Assembly: GCA_002415025.1 (NCBI GenBank)
Contig: DIBR01000034.1
Location: forward strand, 9,909 to 73,908
Reading direction: 5' to 3'
Length of the DNA stretch: 64,000 nucleotides
DNA from: Spongiibacteraceae bacterium UBA5047
GTDB lineage: Bacteria; Pseudomonadota; Gammaproteobacteria; Pseudomonadales; Spongiibacteraceae
Part shown: piece by piece, positions 8,768 to 17,344 of the stretch
Numbering within the stretch: the stretch's first letter is position 1
Layout of the letters: each line of letters starts with the position of its first letter
Notes under the pieces: generated by a model
Databases searched by the model: none
What the model saw: only the letters and a program-made list of their open reading frames with translations
What the model was told of the DNA's origin: nothing
Translations under genes and position numbers: made by a program

Positions 8768-11051
8768 TGCGGAACCACTGAAATAGTTGCGGCAAGGTTC
8801 GTACACAGCGGGAAGATTCCCGCGTGGGCCAGCTGCCGCCAATAAAGGGCATTTGTCGCGCGCCCTCGCACCAGCTGTGGCTGCCCTGACCATTTTCCGG
8901 GTCTACCCAGCGATACGTTACGCCATCGAGCGGCCGAAAAGGCATGGATTCACGGCTGGCCTCGGCCATAAACAGCCGCCAGGCCTTCAGCGCACCACTG
9001 CTTCCCGTAAGCCCCATGGACTTGTTGTCATCCCGGCCCATCCAAACCGTGGCCACGTAATCACCGGAAAAGCCTGCAAACCAGGAATCCCTGAAGTCAT
9101 TGCTGGTGCCGGTCTTGCCCGCAACGCGAAAATCCGGCGGCAATACGTCATAAACGGCTTTGCCCGTTCCCTCGCGCACGGTTTCAATCAAAGCGTATTG
9201 CAGCAAATGCACCGCATTTGCGTCCAGGGTCTGCTGAGGCCGCTGCGGGTAACGGGCTAGCAACTTGCCATCGCTATCGGTGACCGCATAAATGGCGCGC
9301 AGCGCCTGCACCTGCCCGCCTGCGGCAATGGTCTGATACATATGGGTCACTTCCAGCGGCGACAAATCGGCCGCGCCAAGCAGCAGTGCCGGCACTTCAG
9401 GCAGCGGACGGCGGATACCCAGCTTCTTCAGCGTGAGGGCAACCTTATCCAGCCCCAACGCCAGACCCAGCTTGGTCGCGGCAAGGTTGTAAGACTTGGC
9501 AAGCGCCTCGTGCAACATGACCCGCCCGTGAATTTCGTTGTCAAAATTGGTGGGCTGCCACAAGCTTCCATCAGGGTTGCGCACTGCTACCGGGCTATCG
9601 TCGATAAAACTCGCCAGCGTATATTCCTGCGGTCGTGACAGCGCCGTCAGATAAATGGCCGGCTTAACCAGCGAGCCGACCGGCCGCAGAGCATCGAGCG
9701 CCCGATTGAAGCCCGCATACCGCGGTCGCTTGCCGCCAATAACCGCCAGCACGTCTCCGTCGTCTGCCGCGCTCACGACCATCGCAGCCTGCAGCTCCGA
9801 ATACGCGCTGCCGAAACCGCTCAGAGTGCGTGTCAGCGATTGCTCGGCGCGCCGCTGCACGACCGGGTCAAAGGGGGTAAAAACGCGCATGCCCTGATTT
9901 TGCAAATCCGCGTTGCGATAATCCCTCCGCAATTGGCGCCTCACCAGATCGACATACGCGGGATACACGCCATCGACCGCACTGCTTTTCGCCAACCCGA
10001 GCGGCTCGGCCTGCCAGGCCTCCAGCTGCTGCGCCGTGAGCCAGCCACGTTCAGCCAATTCGGCCAACACCAGATTACGGCGGGTTTTGGCCCGTTCTTC
10101 ATGCCGCCAGGGGTCGTAGTAAGAAGGCCCCTTTACCAGCCCGACCAGCATGGCAGTTTGCGCCAGACTCAGCTCCTCCAGGGGTTTGTTGTAATAATGG
10201 CGGGCTGCCAGCGCAAAACCGTGGATGGCGCGTGAACCCTCCTGCCCCAGATATACCTGATTGATATAGGCCTCAAGAATCTCGTCCTTGCTGTAGTGAA
10301 TCTCCAGCAACACCGACATGATCATTTCCTGAACCTTGCGCCACAGGCTGCGCTCGCGGGTTAGCAGCATGTTCTTGATGAGCTGCTGGGTGATAGTGCT
10401 GCCGCCCTGCACAGTGCGGCCCGCCTTCAGGTTGACCAGCATCGCCCTGGCGATACTGCGCGGTGACACACCGAAATGATCGTAAAACTGGTGGTCTTCC
10501 ACCTGCAGTAACACTTCGATCAACATGCGTGGCGTTTGCTCAAGTCGAATAAGCAGACGATCTTCCTGCAGGCTGGGGTAGATACCGCCTATAACGGTTG
10601 GCTCCAGTTGCACTTCCTCTATCTGGCTGCCGTTCATTGCCTCGACCCGGCTAACACCCCGCGCATTGAAATGCGCCAGCACTTTGCCCGCGCTACGATA
10701 TTGCTCGGGAAATGCGAAACCCCGGTAATGTATGGCAAATACCGATTCCTGGCGATAGTACGTACCCGGGTAGCGCAGCCCCGGATCTCGCTGGTAGCCC
10801 AACAGCTCCAGCTCAAGCTGCAAGTCAGCGGTGCTTATCGACGCACCCGGGGCCAAGATCATCGGGCGCGCATATACCTTCGCCGGCTGCTGCCAGCGAA
10901 TTTCATCAAAGGTGGAGCGCACCCGCGCATCGCAATAAATAATGAAAGCAAAGCCGATAACCGACAAGATAGCGGCAGCTTTAATTAGACCCTGCGGGGT
11001 AATGTATCGTCGGGGGCGACGCTTTGCGGTCGTTTTTTTCCTGGTAGCCAT
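8754..11051 (-). CDS. mrcB: Penicillin-binding protein 1B (bifunctional transglycosylase/transpeptidase)
   Basis: Class A PBP that polymerises and cross-links peptidoglycan, anchored by one N-terminal transmembrane helix after a basic cytoplasmic tail (KKTTAKRRPRRY). Domain order: tail/TM (1-45), UB2H-like region, GT51 with EDHQFYDHFG and GGSTITQQLIKN, then transpeptidase with SLVK (catalytic serine), SYN and KTGT motifs. 765 residues is the usual length. Start is ATG at 11051. Divergent from the adenosine-kinase-like gene, 87 bases apart. Confidence 0.95.
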   Translation of the reverse strand: MATRKKTTAKRRPRRYITPQGLIKAAAILSVIGFAFIIYCDARVRSTFDEIRWQQPAKVYARPMILAPGASISTADLQLELELLGYQRDPGLRYPGTYYRQESVFAIHYRGFAFPEQYRSAGKVLAHFNARGVSRVEAMNGSQIEEVQLEPTVIGGIYPSLQEDRLLIRLEQTPRMLIEVLLQVEDHQFYDHFGVSPRSIARAMLVNLKAGRTVQGGSTITQQLIKNMLLTRERSLWRKVQEMIMSVLLEIHYSKDEILEAYINQVYLGQEGSRAIHGFALAARHYYNKPLEELSLAQTAMLVGLVKGPSYYDPWRHEERAKTRRNLVLAELAERGWLTAQQLEAWQAEPLGLAKSSAVDGVYPAYVDLVRRQLRRDYRNADLQNQGMRVFTPFDPVVQRRAEQSLTRTLSGFGSAYSELQAAMVVSAADDGDVLAVIGGKRPRYAGFNRALDALRPVGSLVKPAIYLTALSRPQEYTLASFIDDSPVAVRNPDGSLWQPTNFDNEIHGRVMLHEALAKSYNLAATKLGLALGLDKVALTLKKLGIRRPLPEVPALLLGAADLSPLEVTHMYQTIAAGGQVQALRAIYAVTDSDGKLLARYPQRPQQTLDANAVHLLQYALIETVREGTGKAVYDVLPPDFRVAGKTGTSNDFRDSWFAGFSGDYVATVWMGRDDNKSMGLTGSSGALKAWRLFMAEASRESMPFRPLDGVTYRWVDPENGQGSHSWCEGARQMPFIGGSWPTRESSRCVRTLPQLFQWFRNVFD

Positions 11052-11138
11052 GGCGACAGTCTAACAAGGTAGCGTTTGCAAAACGTTAACCAAACCGGAT
11101 AATGCTGCGTTTCCGCTAATCAAAATGTGAATACCTTT

Positions 11139-12131
11139 ATGAGCAAATACCATGTTTACGGCTTGGGAGCCGCGTTGGTCGACACTGAAATCGATGTTGT
11201 CGATGACGATCTTTCGCAACTGGGAATCGACAAAGGCCTGATGACTCTGGTCGACCGGGAGCGGCAGACTGCCATTCTGGCTTCACTCGAAGGCCACCTG
11301 GTTCATGCCAAGCAGGCCAGCGGTGGTTCAGCGGCAAACTCCATTATCGCCGCCACGTACTTTGGCGCCAAAACATTTTACTCCTGCAAGGTTGCCGATG
11401 ACGCGCTGGGCGAATTCTACATGAATGATCTCAAGGCTGCGGGCGTGGATGCCGACTATCAGCAAAAAAGCAGCGAAGGCATTACCGGCACCTGCCTGGT
11501 TATGATCACGCCTGACGCCGAGCGCAGTATGAATACCTACCTCGGCATCAGTGAAACTCTCTCGGTTGCCGAGTTGAACGAGGCCGCGCTGGCCGACTCG
11601 GAATACCTGTATATGGAAGGCTATCTGGTTACCTCGCCAACCGGTCGCGCAGCCGCCATTCACGCGCACAGCGTCGCGCGCGCCAAAGGCGTAAAAACCG
11701 CTCTCAGCTTTTCTGACCCGGGCATGGTCGAGTTCTTCCGCGACGGCCTGATGGAAATGCTGGGCGACGGCGTCGATATGGTTTTCTGCAATGAAGACGA
11801 AGCTCTGGGCTGGGCACAGACCCGCGATCTTGATACTGCCGTTGAAACCCTCAAAGGCGTGGCCAAGACATTTGCTATCACGCTCGGCGCCAAAGGGGCC
11901 TTGCTGTTTGACGGCGAGCAGTTAATCCAGGTGGCGCCCAACACCGTCAAGGCTGTTGATACCAACGGTGCCGGTGATATGTTTGCCGGTGCCTTTCTCT
12001 ACGGCATCACCAATGGTTTAAGTTTCGCCGACGCCGGCCGACTGGCCAGTCGCGCCTCAGCCGAAGTGGTAAGCCACTACGGGCCGCGACTGCCGGCAGC
12101 CAAACACGGTGAATTACTGGCGGCGCTGTAG
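11139..12131 (+). CDS. PfkB-family carbohydrate/adenosine kinase
   Basis: Ribokinase-fold kinase of 330 residues. The C-terminal DTNGAGDMFAGAFLYG motif holds the catalytic aspartate and anion hole; the N-terminal GLGAALVDTEIDV and ASGGSAANS match PfkB signature 1 and the substrate lid. Many orthologues are labelled adenosine kinase, but the substrate is not readable from sequence. ATG at 11139 is preferred over GTG at 11127. A hairpin follows the stop. Confidence 0.82.
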   Translation: MSKYHVYGLGAALVDTEIDVVDDDLSQLGIDKGLMTLVDRERQTAILASLEGHLVHAKQASGGSAANSIIAATYFGAKTFYSCKVADDALGEFYMNDLKAAGVDADYQQKSSEGITGTCLVMITPDAERSMNTYLGISETLSVAELNEAALADSEYLYMEGYLVTSPTGRAAAIHAHSVARAKGVKTALSFSDPGMVEFFRDGLMEMLGDGVDMVFCNEDEALGWAQTRDLDTAVETLKGVAKTFAITLGAKGALLFDGEQLIQVAPNTVKAVDTNGAGDMFAGAFLYGITNGLSFADAGRLASRASAEVVSHYGPRLPAAKHGELLAAL

Positions 12132-12136
12132 AGTTT

Positions 12137-12156
12137 CGTCGGGCGGGCGCCCGACG
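12137..12156. terminator. Hairpin between convergent genes
   Basis: Inverted repeat CGTCGGGC-GGGC-GCCCGACG located between the stops of the kinase and the lipoprotein gene. There is no U run on either side, so it may be a bidirectional terminator or another copy of the intergenic hairpins seen elsewhere (for example near 23,830). Confidence 0.45.
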
Positions 12157-12168
12157 ACTATGCGAACC

Positions 12169-12744
12169 CTAGCGCAAGGTAAAAGCGAGTAACTTCGGAT
12201 CACTGAACAGGCGCTGCAAGGCGCCTGACAACGTTTCATTGATCATCTCTTCATTGCGGTCTCGCCCCGGCACGGTGGCGTAGGTCTTGGTGGTTTTCAC
12301 CTGATAGCGGCCGCCATATTTGTCACCGTTCTGCTTGGCCTCGACCCGCAATACCGATTCCAGCGCCACATCAAAGCCTACGGCACTGGTTTCCGGATCG
12401 CTGTAACTCAGCTTATCCACGAATATGCGTATATCCGCACTGGCGCCGGGCGCTGCCTGCACCACGAAACCCATGTCACGAAACTGTTTGCTGGCCGCAT
12501 CCCGAATGGCCGTAGGCAGGTCATTGGCAAGCGTAATCAGACTGGTGGATTTATACATGCCTCCACGGCTTCCGATGGCCGAGGATTCGCGGGCGTCGAC
12601 GACATCGATAAACAGGGTCCGGCCCTCACCGATATTACTGTCACTCTGCTCCAAAGTCGGTTTTATGGTTACCTGCTGCGGACTCAGCGCGCAAGCAGTC
12701 AAAAACAGGGCCAGCAGAGGCAGCGAAAGCAGTTTTAAGCGCAT
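12169..12744 (-). CDS. YajG-like lipoprotein
   Basis: 191 residues from ATG at 12744, which is preceded by AGGAT. A lipoprotein signal ends in LTAC with the acylated cysteine about residue 18. The mature sequence (FIDVVDARESSAIGSR ... IRIFVDKLSY) resembles the YajG family of envelope lipoproteins; the function is unknown. An in-frame extension to 12771 overlaps the upstream gene and lacks a better start. It sits 4 bases downstream of the DUF2333 gene, so the two are probably one operon. Confidence 0.75.
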   Translation of the reverse strand: MRLKLLSLPLLALFLTACALSPQQVTIKPTLEQSDSNIGEGRTLFIDVVDARESSAIGSRGGMYKSTSLITLANDLPTAIRDAASKQFRDMGFVVQAAPGASADIRIFVDKLSYSDPETSAVGFDVALESVLRVEAKQNGDKYGGRYQVKTTKTYATVPGRDRNEEMINETLSGALQRLFSDPKLLAFTLR

Positions 12745-12748
12745 GTTT

Positions 12749-13780
12749 CTATCCTTTAGACAACAATTCACGTAGGTCGATCAAAGCAGCGTTGGCACGT
12801 GAAATATACGAGGCCATCACCAGCGAGTGATTGGCCAGCAGGCCAAATCCGCTACCGTTAAGAATTATGGGGCTGAACAGGGGCTGCTGTGTTTGCTCCA
12901 GTTCACGAATAATTTGTTGCAGGCTGACGCGGGCATTTTTATTGTCCAGCACTTCGGCAAAATCCTGTTCCGCGGCTTTCAGGAAATGGATCAGCGCCCA
13001 GCAGCCACCGCGCGCTTCGTAGAAAACGTCGTCAATCTTCATCCAGGGTGTTTTTATTATCTGGTCAGCCGGAGCCTGGGTTGACTGCCTAGCAGCGGTG
13101 TCGTTGGCCAGATCCGTGTTGAGCCGACGCTGCCCCACACTGGCACTAAGGCGCTGCGAGAGGCTGCCAAGCCGCGACTCAACCGACGCCAACCAGAAAC
13201 GCAGATTGTCGGCTCGCGCGTAGAATTGCGCCTGCGGGTCATCGATGTTGGCCAGCCGGTCGCGGTAGCGTTTCAGATATTTTATGCCATCGCGATATTC
13301 AGATTCAGACGCAGGAACGGCCCAACTGTTATTGGAGAAATTGAAACGCGGCTCAGCTTTGGCCAGCGCGGGGTCTTCTGTTGACTGTGACTGCGAGCGG
13401 CTAAAACTCTCGCGCATGGCGCGCGACAGCTCGCGCACCTGAATCAATACCCCATACTCCCAGGCGGGCATATTGTCCATAAACAGGCCGGGAGGCGTAA
13501 TGTCATTACTGATAAATCCGCCCGGCTTATCAAGCAGGGTTTCGCTCACCGCGATCAGCATATTGGTGGTTGCCGTGCCGATGACCACCGGCTGCCCCGA
13601 ACTGTCATACACAGGAATATTATCGGGCTGGTTACTCCAGATAACGCCAAGAATTGAAATCAGAGCGAGGTACAACAGCAAGGCAGCCAATACCCACTTG
13701 AACGAGTTTTTGCCGCCCAACCAGTCTTCTGCGGCTTCTCGCCATTGCTGCCAACGTTCGGTCAGCCAGGCCGTGTTCAT
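12749..13780 (-). CDS. DUF2333 family inner-membrane protein
   Basis: 343 residues with one N-terminal membrane helix (WVLAALLLYLALISILGVIW, about residues 28-47) and a large periplasmic part containing PGGFISNDITPPG, DNMPAWEYG and NNSWAVPASE, sequences typical of DUF2333 proteins. Function unknown. The ATG at 13780 has GGGAG eight bases upstream; the GTG at 13789 would overlap that site. Co-directional with the lipoprotein gene. Confidence 0.8.
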   Translation of the reverse strand: MNTAWLTERWQQWREAAEDWLGGKNSFKWVLAALLLYLALISILGVIWSNQPDNIPVYDSSGQPVVIGTATTNMLIAVSETLLDKPGGFISNDITPPGLFMDNMPAWEYGVLIQVRELSRAMRESFSRSQSQSTEDPALAKAEPRFNFSNNSWAVPASESEYRDGIKYLKRYRDRLANIDDPQAQFYARADNLRFWLASVESRLGSLSQRLSASVGQRRLNTDLANDTAARQSTQAPADQIIKTPWMKIDDVFYEARGGCWALIHFLKAAEQDFAEVLDNKNARVSLQQIIRELEQTQQPLFSPIILNGSGFGLLANHSLVMASYISRANAALIDLRELLSKG

Positions 13781-13827
13781 GCGGCGCACTCCCTAAAATG
13801 CCTCATTTCTTCATTAGTCCCTGCGCG

Positions 13828-14283
13828 TCAGTGATGACGGTGCTCGTTAACGACACTAATCACGGGAAACTCGGTGTGTACCGATTCGCCAGCGACATTA
13901 GTGAACTGCAGCGTAACACGATCACCTTCGCGTAGCGGCTGCTTTAACCCAATCAGCATAAGGTGCAGGCCGCCCGGCGCGAATTGCAATGAAGACTGTG
14001 CCTCAATCGTCAGCTCGTCGACTTCCCGCATCATCATCATGCCATTGTTGTGTTCGTGGCGATGCATTTCAACCCGATCAGCCGCGTCAGTGCTTACACG
14101 GGCAATCGTCCACGCCGTTGCCTCCGCGTTGGCAACGGTAAAAAAGGCTGCGGTGTTTTTTTGTCCGGGCGGCAGGCCGCGCACAAAGGCATCAGTGAAT
14201 TCCAGTGCCGTCAATGGCCCCGAAAACAGAATCAGCACGTACATGCCAAGGTGTCTTGCCAATTTCAAACCTTTATCCCACAT
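13828..14283 (-). CDS. PCu(A)C-type periplasmic copper chaperone
   Basis: 151 residues with a signal-anchor-like N-terminus (YVLILFSGPLTA). The copper-binding pattern H/M-x10-M-x21-H-x-M is represented by VEMHRHEHNNGMMMM and GGLHLMLIG. A C-terminal EHRHH tail could add metal ligands. PCu(A)C proteins deliver Cu(I) to cytochrome oxidase or act in copper homeostasis. It is divergent from dsbD, whose product supplies reductant to the periplasm; a shared redox/copper role is plausible but inferred. Confidence 0.88.
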   Translation of the reverse strand: MWDKGLKLARHLGMYVLILFSGPLTALEFTDAFVRGLPPGQKNTAAFFTVANAEATAWTIARVSTDAADRVEMHRHEHNNGMMMMREVDELTIEAQSSLQFAPGGLHLMLIGLKQPLREGDRVTLQFTNVAGESVHTEFPVISVVNEHRHH

Positions 14284-14448
14284 AGCGTCTACTTCAGCGA
14301 TTTTCCTGCAAATCAGGGTAATTTATCGATTACAATACAAACCTGCGGGGGAACTTATTTACCTCACGGGTTCAAAGTAATCGTTCCTGCCACACATACA
14401 CAGGCCCAAAGCACGGGGCGGAATTCTACGCACATTCTGGACTAAGTG

Positions 14449-16191
14449 ATGCGCTTATTTTTACAGTTTACCCTACTGTGCGCACAGCTGCTGTGCCTCA
14501 GCACCTTGCCTGCTCCAGCATTTGCCCAGGACTGGACAACCGGAACCGCCTCATTTGAAGACGAACCCGCCTTTCTGCCTGTAACCGAAGCCTATGACCC
14601 CGTTGTCACGCTGAGTAAGGGCACACTGAATATCAACTGGCAAATTGCCGACAACTACTACCTCTATAAAGAAAAATTCTCGACACGTACTCTGCGCGCA
14701 GAGCAGCTCACCGAACACCGTGCTGACTATGGCGAGGCGATCATAAAGGACGACCCCTACTTCGGCGAAACACCGGTTTATTACAATTTTGCCAATGCCT
14801 CGCTACCTGCTTTCGACAACACGGTGTTCCTGCTCAAATTGACGTCGCAAGGTTGTGCAGATGCCGGACTGTGTTATCCGCCCAACGACTGGTTTTTCCG
14901 GATCGATACCGGCAGCGGCTCAATCGCCAGCGTACCCGAACAAACCTGGGCCGCTGCCGAGACCAGCCTTGAGCTTCCCGCCCCTGCTCCCGGCACTGGC
15001 GGCCAAGCGCTGTGGCTGATGCTCGTTTTTGCCCTGCTCGGCGGCGTAATCCTCAATTTAATGCCCTGCGTCTTTCCCGTACTGGGCCTGAAAGTGCTCA
15101 GCTTTACTCAAAACAACGAGGGGCGAGCCGTAACACACGGTGCGATATACAGCGCGGGGGTGGTGCTCAGCTTCCTCGCTGTTGCACTGGTATTGATAGG
15201 CCTGAAAAGCGCGGGCGCGGCTATTGGCTGGGGCTTTCAATTGCAAACACCCTGGTTTGTCGCCCTGCTGTCCTGTGTTTTTTTCGTGCTGTCACTCAAT
15301 CTGCTTGGTGCCTTTGAAATCAACCTACTCGGAAATACGCCGGGGCAAAGCCTCAGTCAGCGCCGCGACTATACGGGCAGCTTTTTTACCGGTGTATTGG
15401 CTACCATCGTTGCCACACCCTGCACCGCGCCCTTTATGGGCACGGCACTGGGCTTTGCCGCAACCCAGCCGGCCAGCATTGCACTGAGCGTTTTTGCAGC
15501 ACTGGGCATGGGCATGGCGCTGCCGGTTTTCCTGTTAACGCTGTTTCCGGGCGCGCTCAAATCGCTGCCGCGATCAGGCCCGTGGATGGAGCATTTCAAG
15601 CAGTTTCTCGGCTTTCCCCTGTTGGCTACCGCCATCTGGCTTTGCTGGGTCATCGGTCGCCAGACCGGCGCCAACGGAATGGGCGTAACCCTGCTTGCCT
15701 GGTTAATGCTTGGACTGGGCATCTGGCTGATTGGGCTGAAATCCACCGGAGCGCGGGTACTCACGGTTGTCAGCCTGGCGCTGGCCCTCGCCCTGTTGAG
15801 CAGTGCAGCGCTGCGCCAGCCTGCCGAAAGACCGACCAGCGAGCGCTCGGATTCCGTAGCTTACAGCGCCGAGCGGCTGGCAGAGCTGCGCGCCAACGGG
15901 CAGGCGGTATTTGTCGATGTTACCGCCGACTGGTGCATTACCTGCAAGGTCAACGAAGAAGTTGCCCTGCACACCAAGGCGGTGCGCAATGCCTTCGCCG
16001 AGAAAAGCATCGTCTATATGGTGGCAGACTGGACGCTCTACGATGAGCATATAACCGCCTTGCTGGGCGACTACCAGCGCAATGGAATTCCGCTCTACCT
16101 TCTCTATATGCCGGGCGAACCGCGGGCCCGGGTTCTGCCGCAAATTCTCACCGAAAACAGCATTCTGAAGGTGCTGGACACGGTGGATTGA
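14449..16191 (+). CDS. dsbD: Thiol:disulfide interchange protein DsbD
   Basis: Transfers electrons from cytoplasmic thioredoxin to periplasmic oxidised thiols. All three modules are seen: signal peptide (LPAPAFA), periplasmic alpha domain with CADAGLCYPP; an eight-helix membrane domain with the redox cysteines in LMPCVFPVLGLK and ATPCTAPFMGTALGF; and a C-terminal thioredoxin fold with DVTADWCITCKVNE. 580 residues, usual length. GTG-ATG starts are adjacent; the ATG at 14449 is chosen. Confidence 0.94.
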   Translation: MRLFLQFTLLCAQLLCLSTLPAPAFAQDWTTGTASFEDEPAFLPVTEAYDPVVTLSKGTLNINWQIADNYYLYKEKFSTRTLRAEQLTEHRADYGEAIIKDDPYFGETPVYYNFANASLPAFDNTVFLLKLTSQGCADAGLCYPPNDWFFRIDTGSGSIASVPEQTWAAAETSLELPAPAPGTGGQALWLMLVFALLGGVILNLMPCVFPVLGLKVLSFTQNNEGRAVTHGAIYSAGVVLSFLAVALVLIGLKSAGAAIGWGFQLQTPWFVALLSCVFFVLSLNLLGAFEINLLGNTPGQSLSQRRDYTGSFFTGVLATIVATPCTAPFMGTALGFAATQPASIALSVFAALGMGMALPVFLLTLFPGALKSLPRSGPWMEHFKQFLGFPLLATAIWLCWVIGRQTGANGMGVTLLAWLMLGLGIWLIGLKSTGARVLTVVSLALALALLSSAALRQPAERPTSERSDSVAYSAERLAELRANGQAVFVDVTADWCITCKVNEEVALHTKAVRNAFAEKSIVYMVADWTLYDEHITALLGDYQRNGIPLYLLYMPGEPRARVLPQILTENSILKVLDTVD

Positions 16192-16200
16192 ACCCCGTCG

Positions 16201-16219
16201 GTGTTAGCGGTGCTAACAC
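16201..16219 (+). terminator. Hairpin after dsbD
   Basis: Perfect 8-bp inverted repeat GTGTTAGC-GGT-GCTAACAC, 10 bases after the dsbD stop. No T run follows, so termination is a guess from position. Confidence 0.4.
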
Positions 16220-16310
16220 TAAATTCGTCGAAATTCACAATAACTTCTTAAAACTCGCTGGAATTTTGCATCTATTTTGTGGAAAATCCCCACTTCGCCT
16301 AGACGCGACG

Positions 16311-16324
16311 GCCTCAATTGAGGC
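16311..16324. promoter_or_regulatory. Palindrome upstream of aroQ
   Basis: GCCTCAATTGAGGC, a perfect 14-bp palindrome 43 bases before the aroQ ATG, inside an A+T-rich leader. It could be a dimeric regulator site or a short hairpin in the aroQ-accBC leader; no cognate regulator is apparent. Confidence 0.3.
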
Positions 16325-16366
16325 AAAATCGCAGAAAATACCGATAACTCACTGTTTTTAAAGACT

Positions 16367-16804
16367 ATGGCTTCGATACTTGTACTGCACGGCCCGAACC
16401 TGAACTTGCTGGGCACTCGCGAGCCGGAAATCTACGGCGCAACCACGCTGCCCGAGATCAATCAGCAGCTGCAAGATGCCGCTGTGGCGGCGGGCCACCA
16501 CCTGCAATTTCTGCAAAGCAACGCCGAGTACGAACTGATTGAGCGAATTCACGACGCCCAGCGCGAGGGTATCAATTTCATTTTGTTCAACCCCGCTGCC
16601 TTCACTCATAGCAGCGTTGCTCTGCGTGATGCCCTGCTCGCGACAGACATTCCCTTTATCGAAGTTCATTTGAGCAATGTGCACAAACGCGAAGCCTTTC
16701 GTCAGCACTCATACTTTTCCGATATCGCAGTTGGCGTAATTTGCGGCCTTGGCCCACAGGGCTATCGACTGGCACTGGATGCCGCCATCGCGCAGCTGGA
16801 TTAA
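16367..16804 (+). CDS. aroQ: 3-dehydroquinate dehydratase, type II
   Basis: Third step of the shikimate pathway, dodecameric cytoplasmic enzyme. 145 residues, standard size. N-terminal VLHGPNLNLLGTREPEIYG contains the catalytic Arg and Tyr; FNPAAFTHSSVALRDAL and EVHLSNVHKREAFR hold the substrate-binding and catalytic histidine residues. It precedes accB by 37 bases, the arrangement common in gammaproteobacteria. Confidence 0.96.
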   Translation: MASILVLHGPNLNLLGTREPEIYGATTLPEINQQLQDAAVAAGHHLQFLQSNAEYELIERIHDAQREGINFILFNPAAFTHSSVALRDALLATDIPFIEVHLSNVHKREAFRQHSYFSDIAVGVICGLGPQGYRLALDAAIAQLD

Positions 16805-16841
16805 CCCGATCAAACTGTTTTAGGCATTAAGAGAGACCACC

Positions 16842-17306
16842 ATGGATATACGCAAAGTAAAAAAGCTGATCGAACTCCTCGAAGAGTCGAACATTGATGA
16901 AATAGAAATAAAGGAAGGCGAAGAGTCGGTGCGCATCAGCCGCAATTCCGGCACGCCGATGATGTACCCGCCGCAATACGCGCCGCCTGCCTACCCGCAG
17001 GCACCCGCCCCGGCACCGGTAGCCAGCGCCAGCCCGGCGGCACCGGAAGAAGACAGCGCCCCCCAGATCAATGGCCACATCGTCAAGTCGCCGATGGTGG
17101 GCACCTTCTATCGTGCGCCTTCTCCCGGCTCACCTTCTTTTGTGGAAGTTGGCCAACACGTTAAAGCCGGCGACGTCATCTGTATTGTTGAAGCAATGAA
17201 AATGATGAACCAGATCGAAGCCGACAAATCGGGGGTGGTTGAAGCCATCCTCGCTGAAAATGCGCAGCCGGTCGAATTTGACCAGCCTCTGATCACCATT
17301 GTTTAA
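16842..17306 (+). CDS. accB: Biotin carboxyl carrier protein of acetyl-CoA carboxylase
   Basis: 154-residue carrier subunit. An N-terminal helical segment is followed by a Pro/Ala-rich linker (about 40-70) and the biotinyl domain with the EAMKMMN motif; the biotinylated lysine is about residue 120. The linker codons give a local Pro/Ala bias. Directly upstream of accC, with which it forms the first half-reaction of fatty acid synthesis. ATG with GAGAG upstream. Confidence 0.96.
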   Translation: MDIRKVKKLIELLEESNIDEIEIKEGEESVRISRNSGTPMMYPPQYAPPAYPQAPAPAPVASASPAAPEEDSAPQINGHIVKSPMVGTFYRAPSPGSPSFVEVGQHVKAGDVICIVEAMKMMNQIEADKSGVVEAILAENAQPVEFDQPLITIV

Positions 17307-17344
17307 CAGCCATCGCCCGGTGTGACGACAGGACAAACCCTCAC

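Noticed and set aside
8768..8893. Longer Nudix protein starting at 8893
   Set aside because: The extra 42 residues are encoded entirely inside mrcB and are low-complexity; the ATG at 8767 fits the family length.
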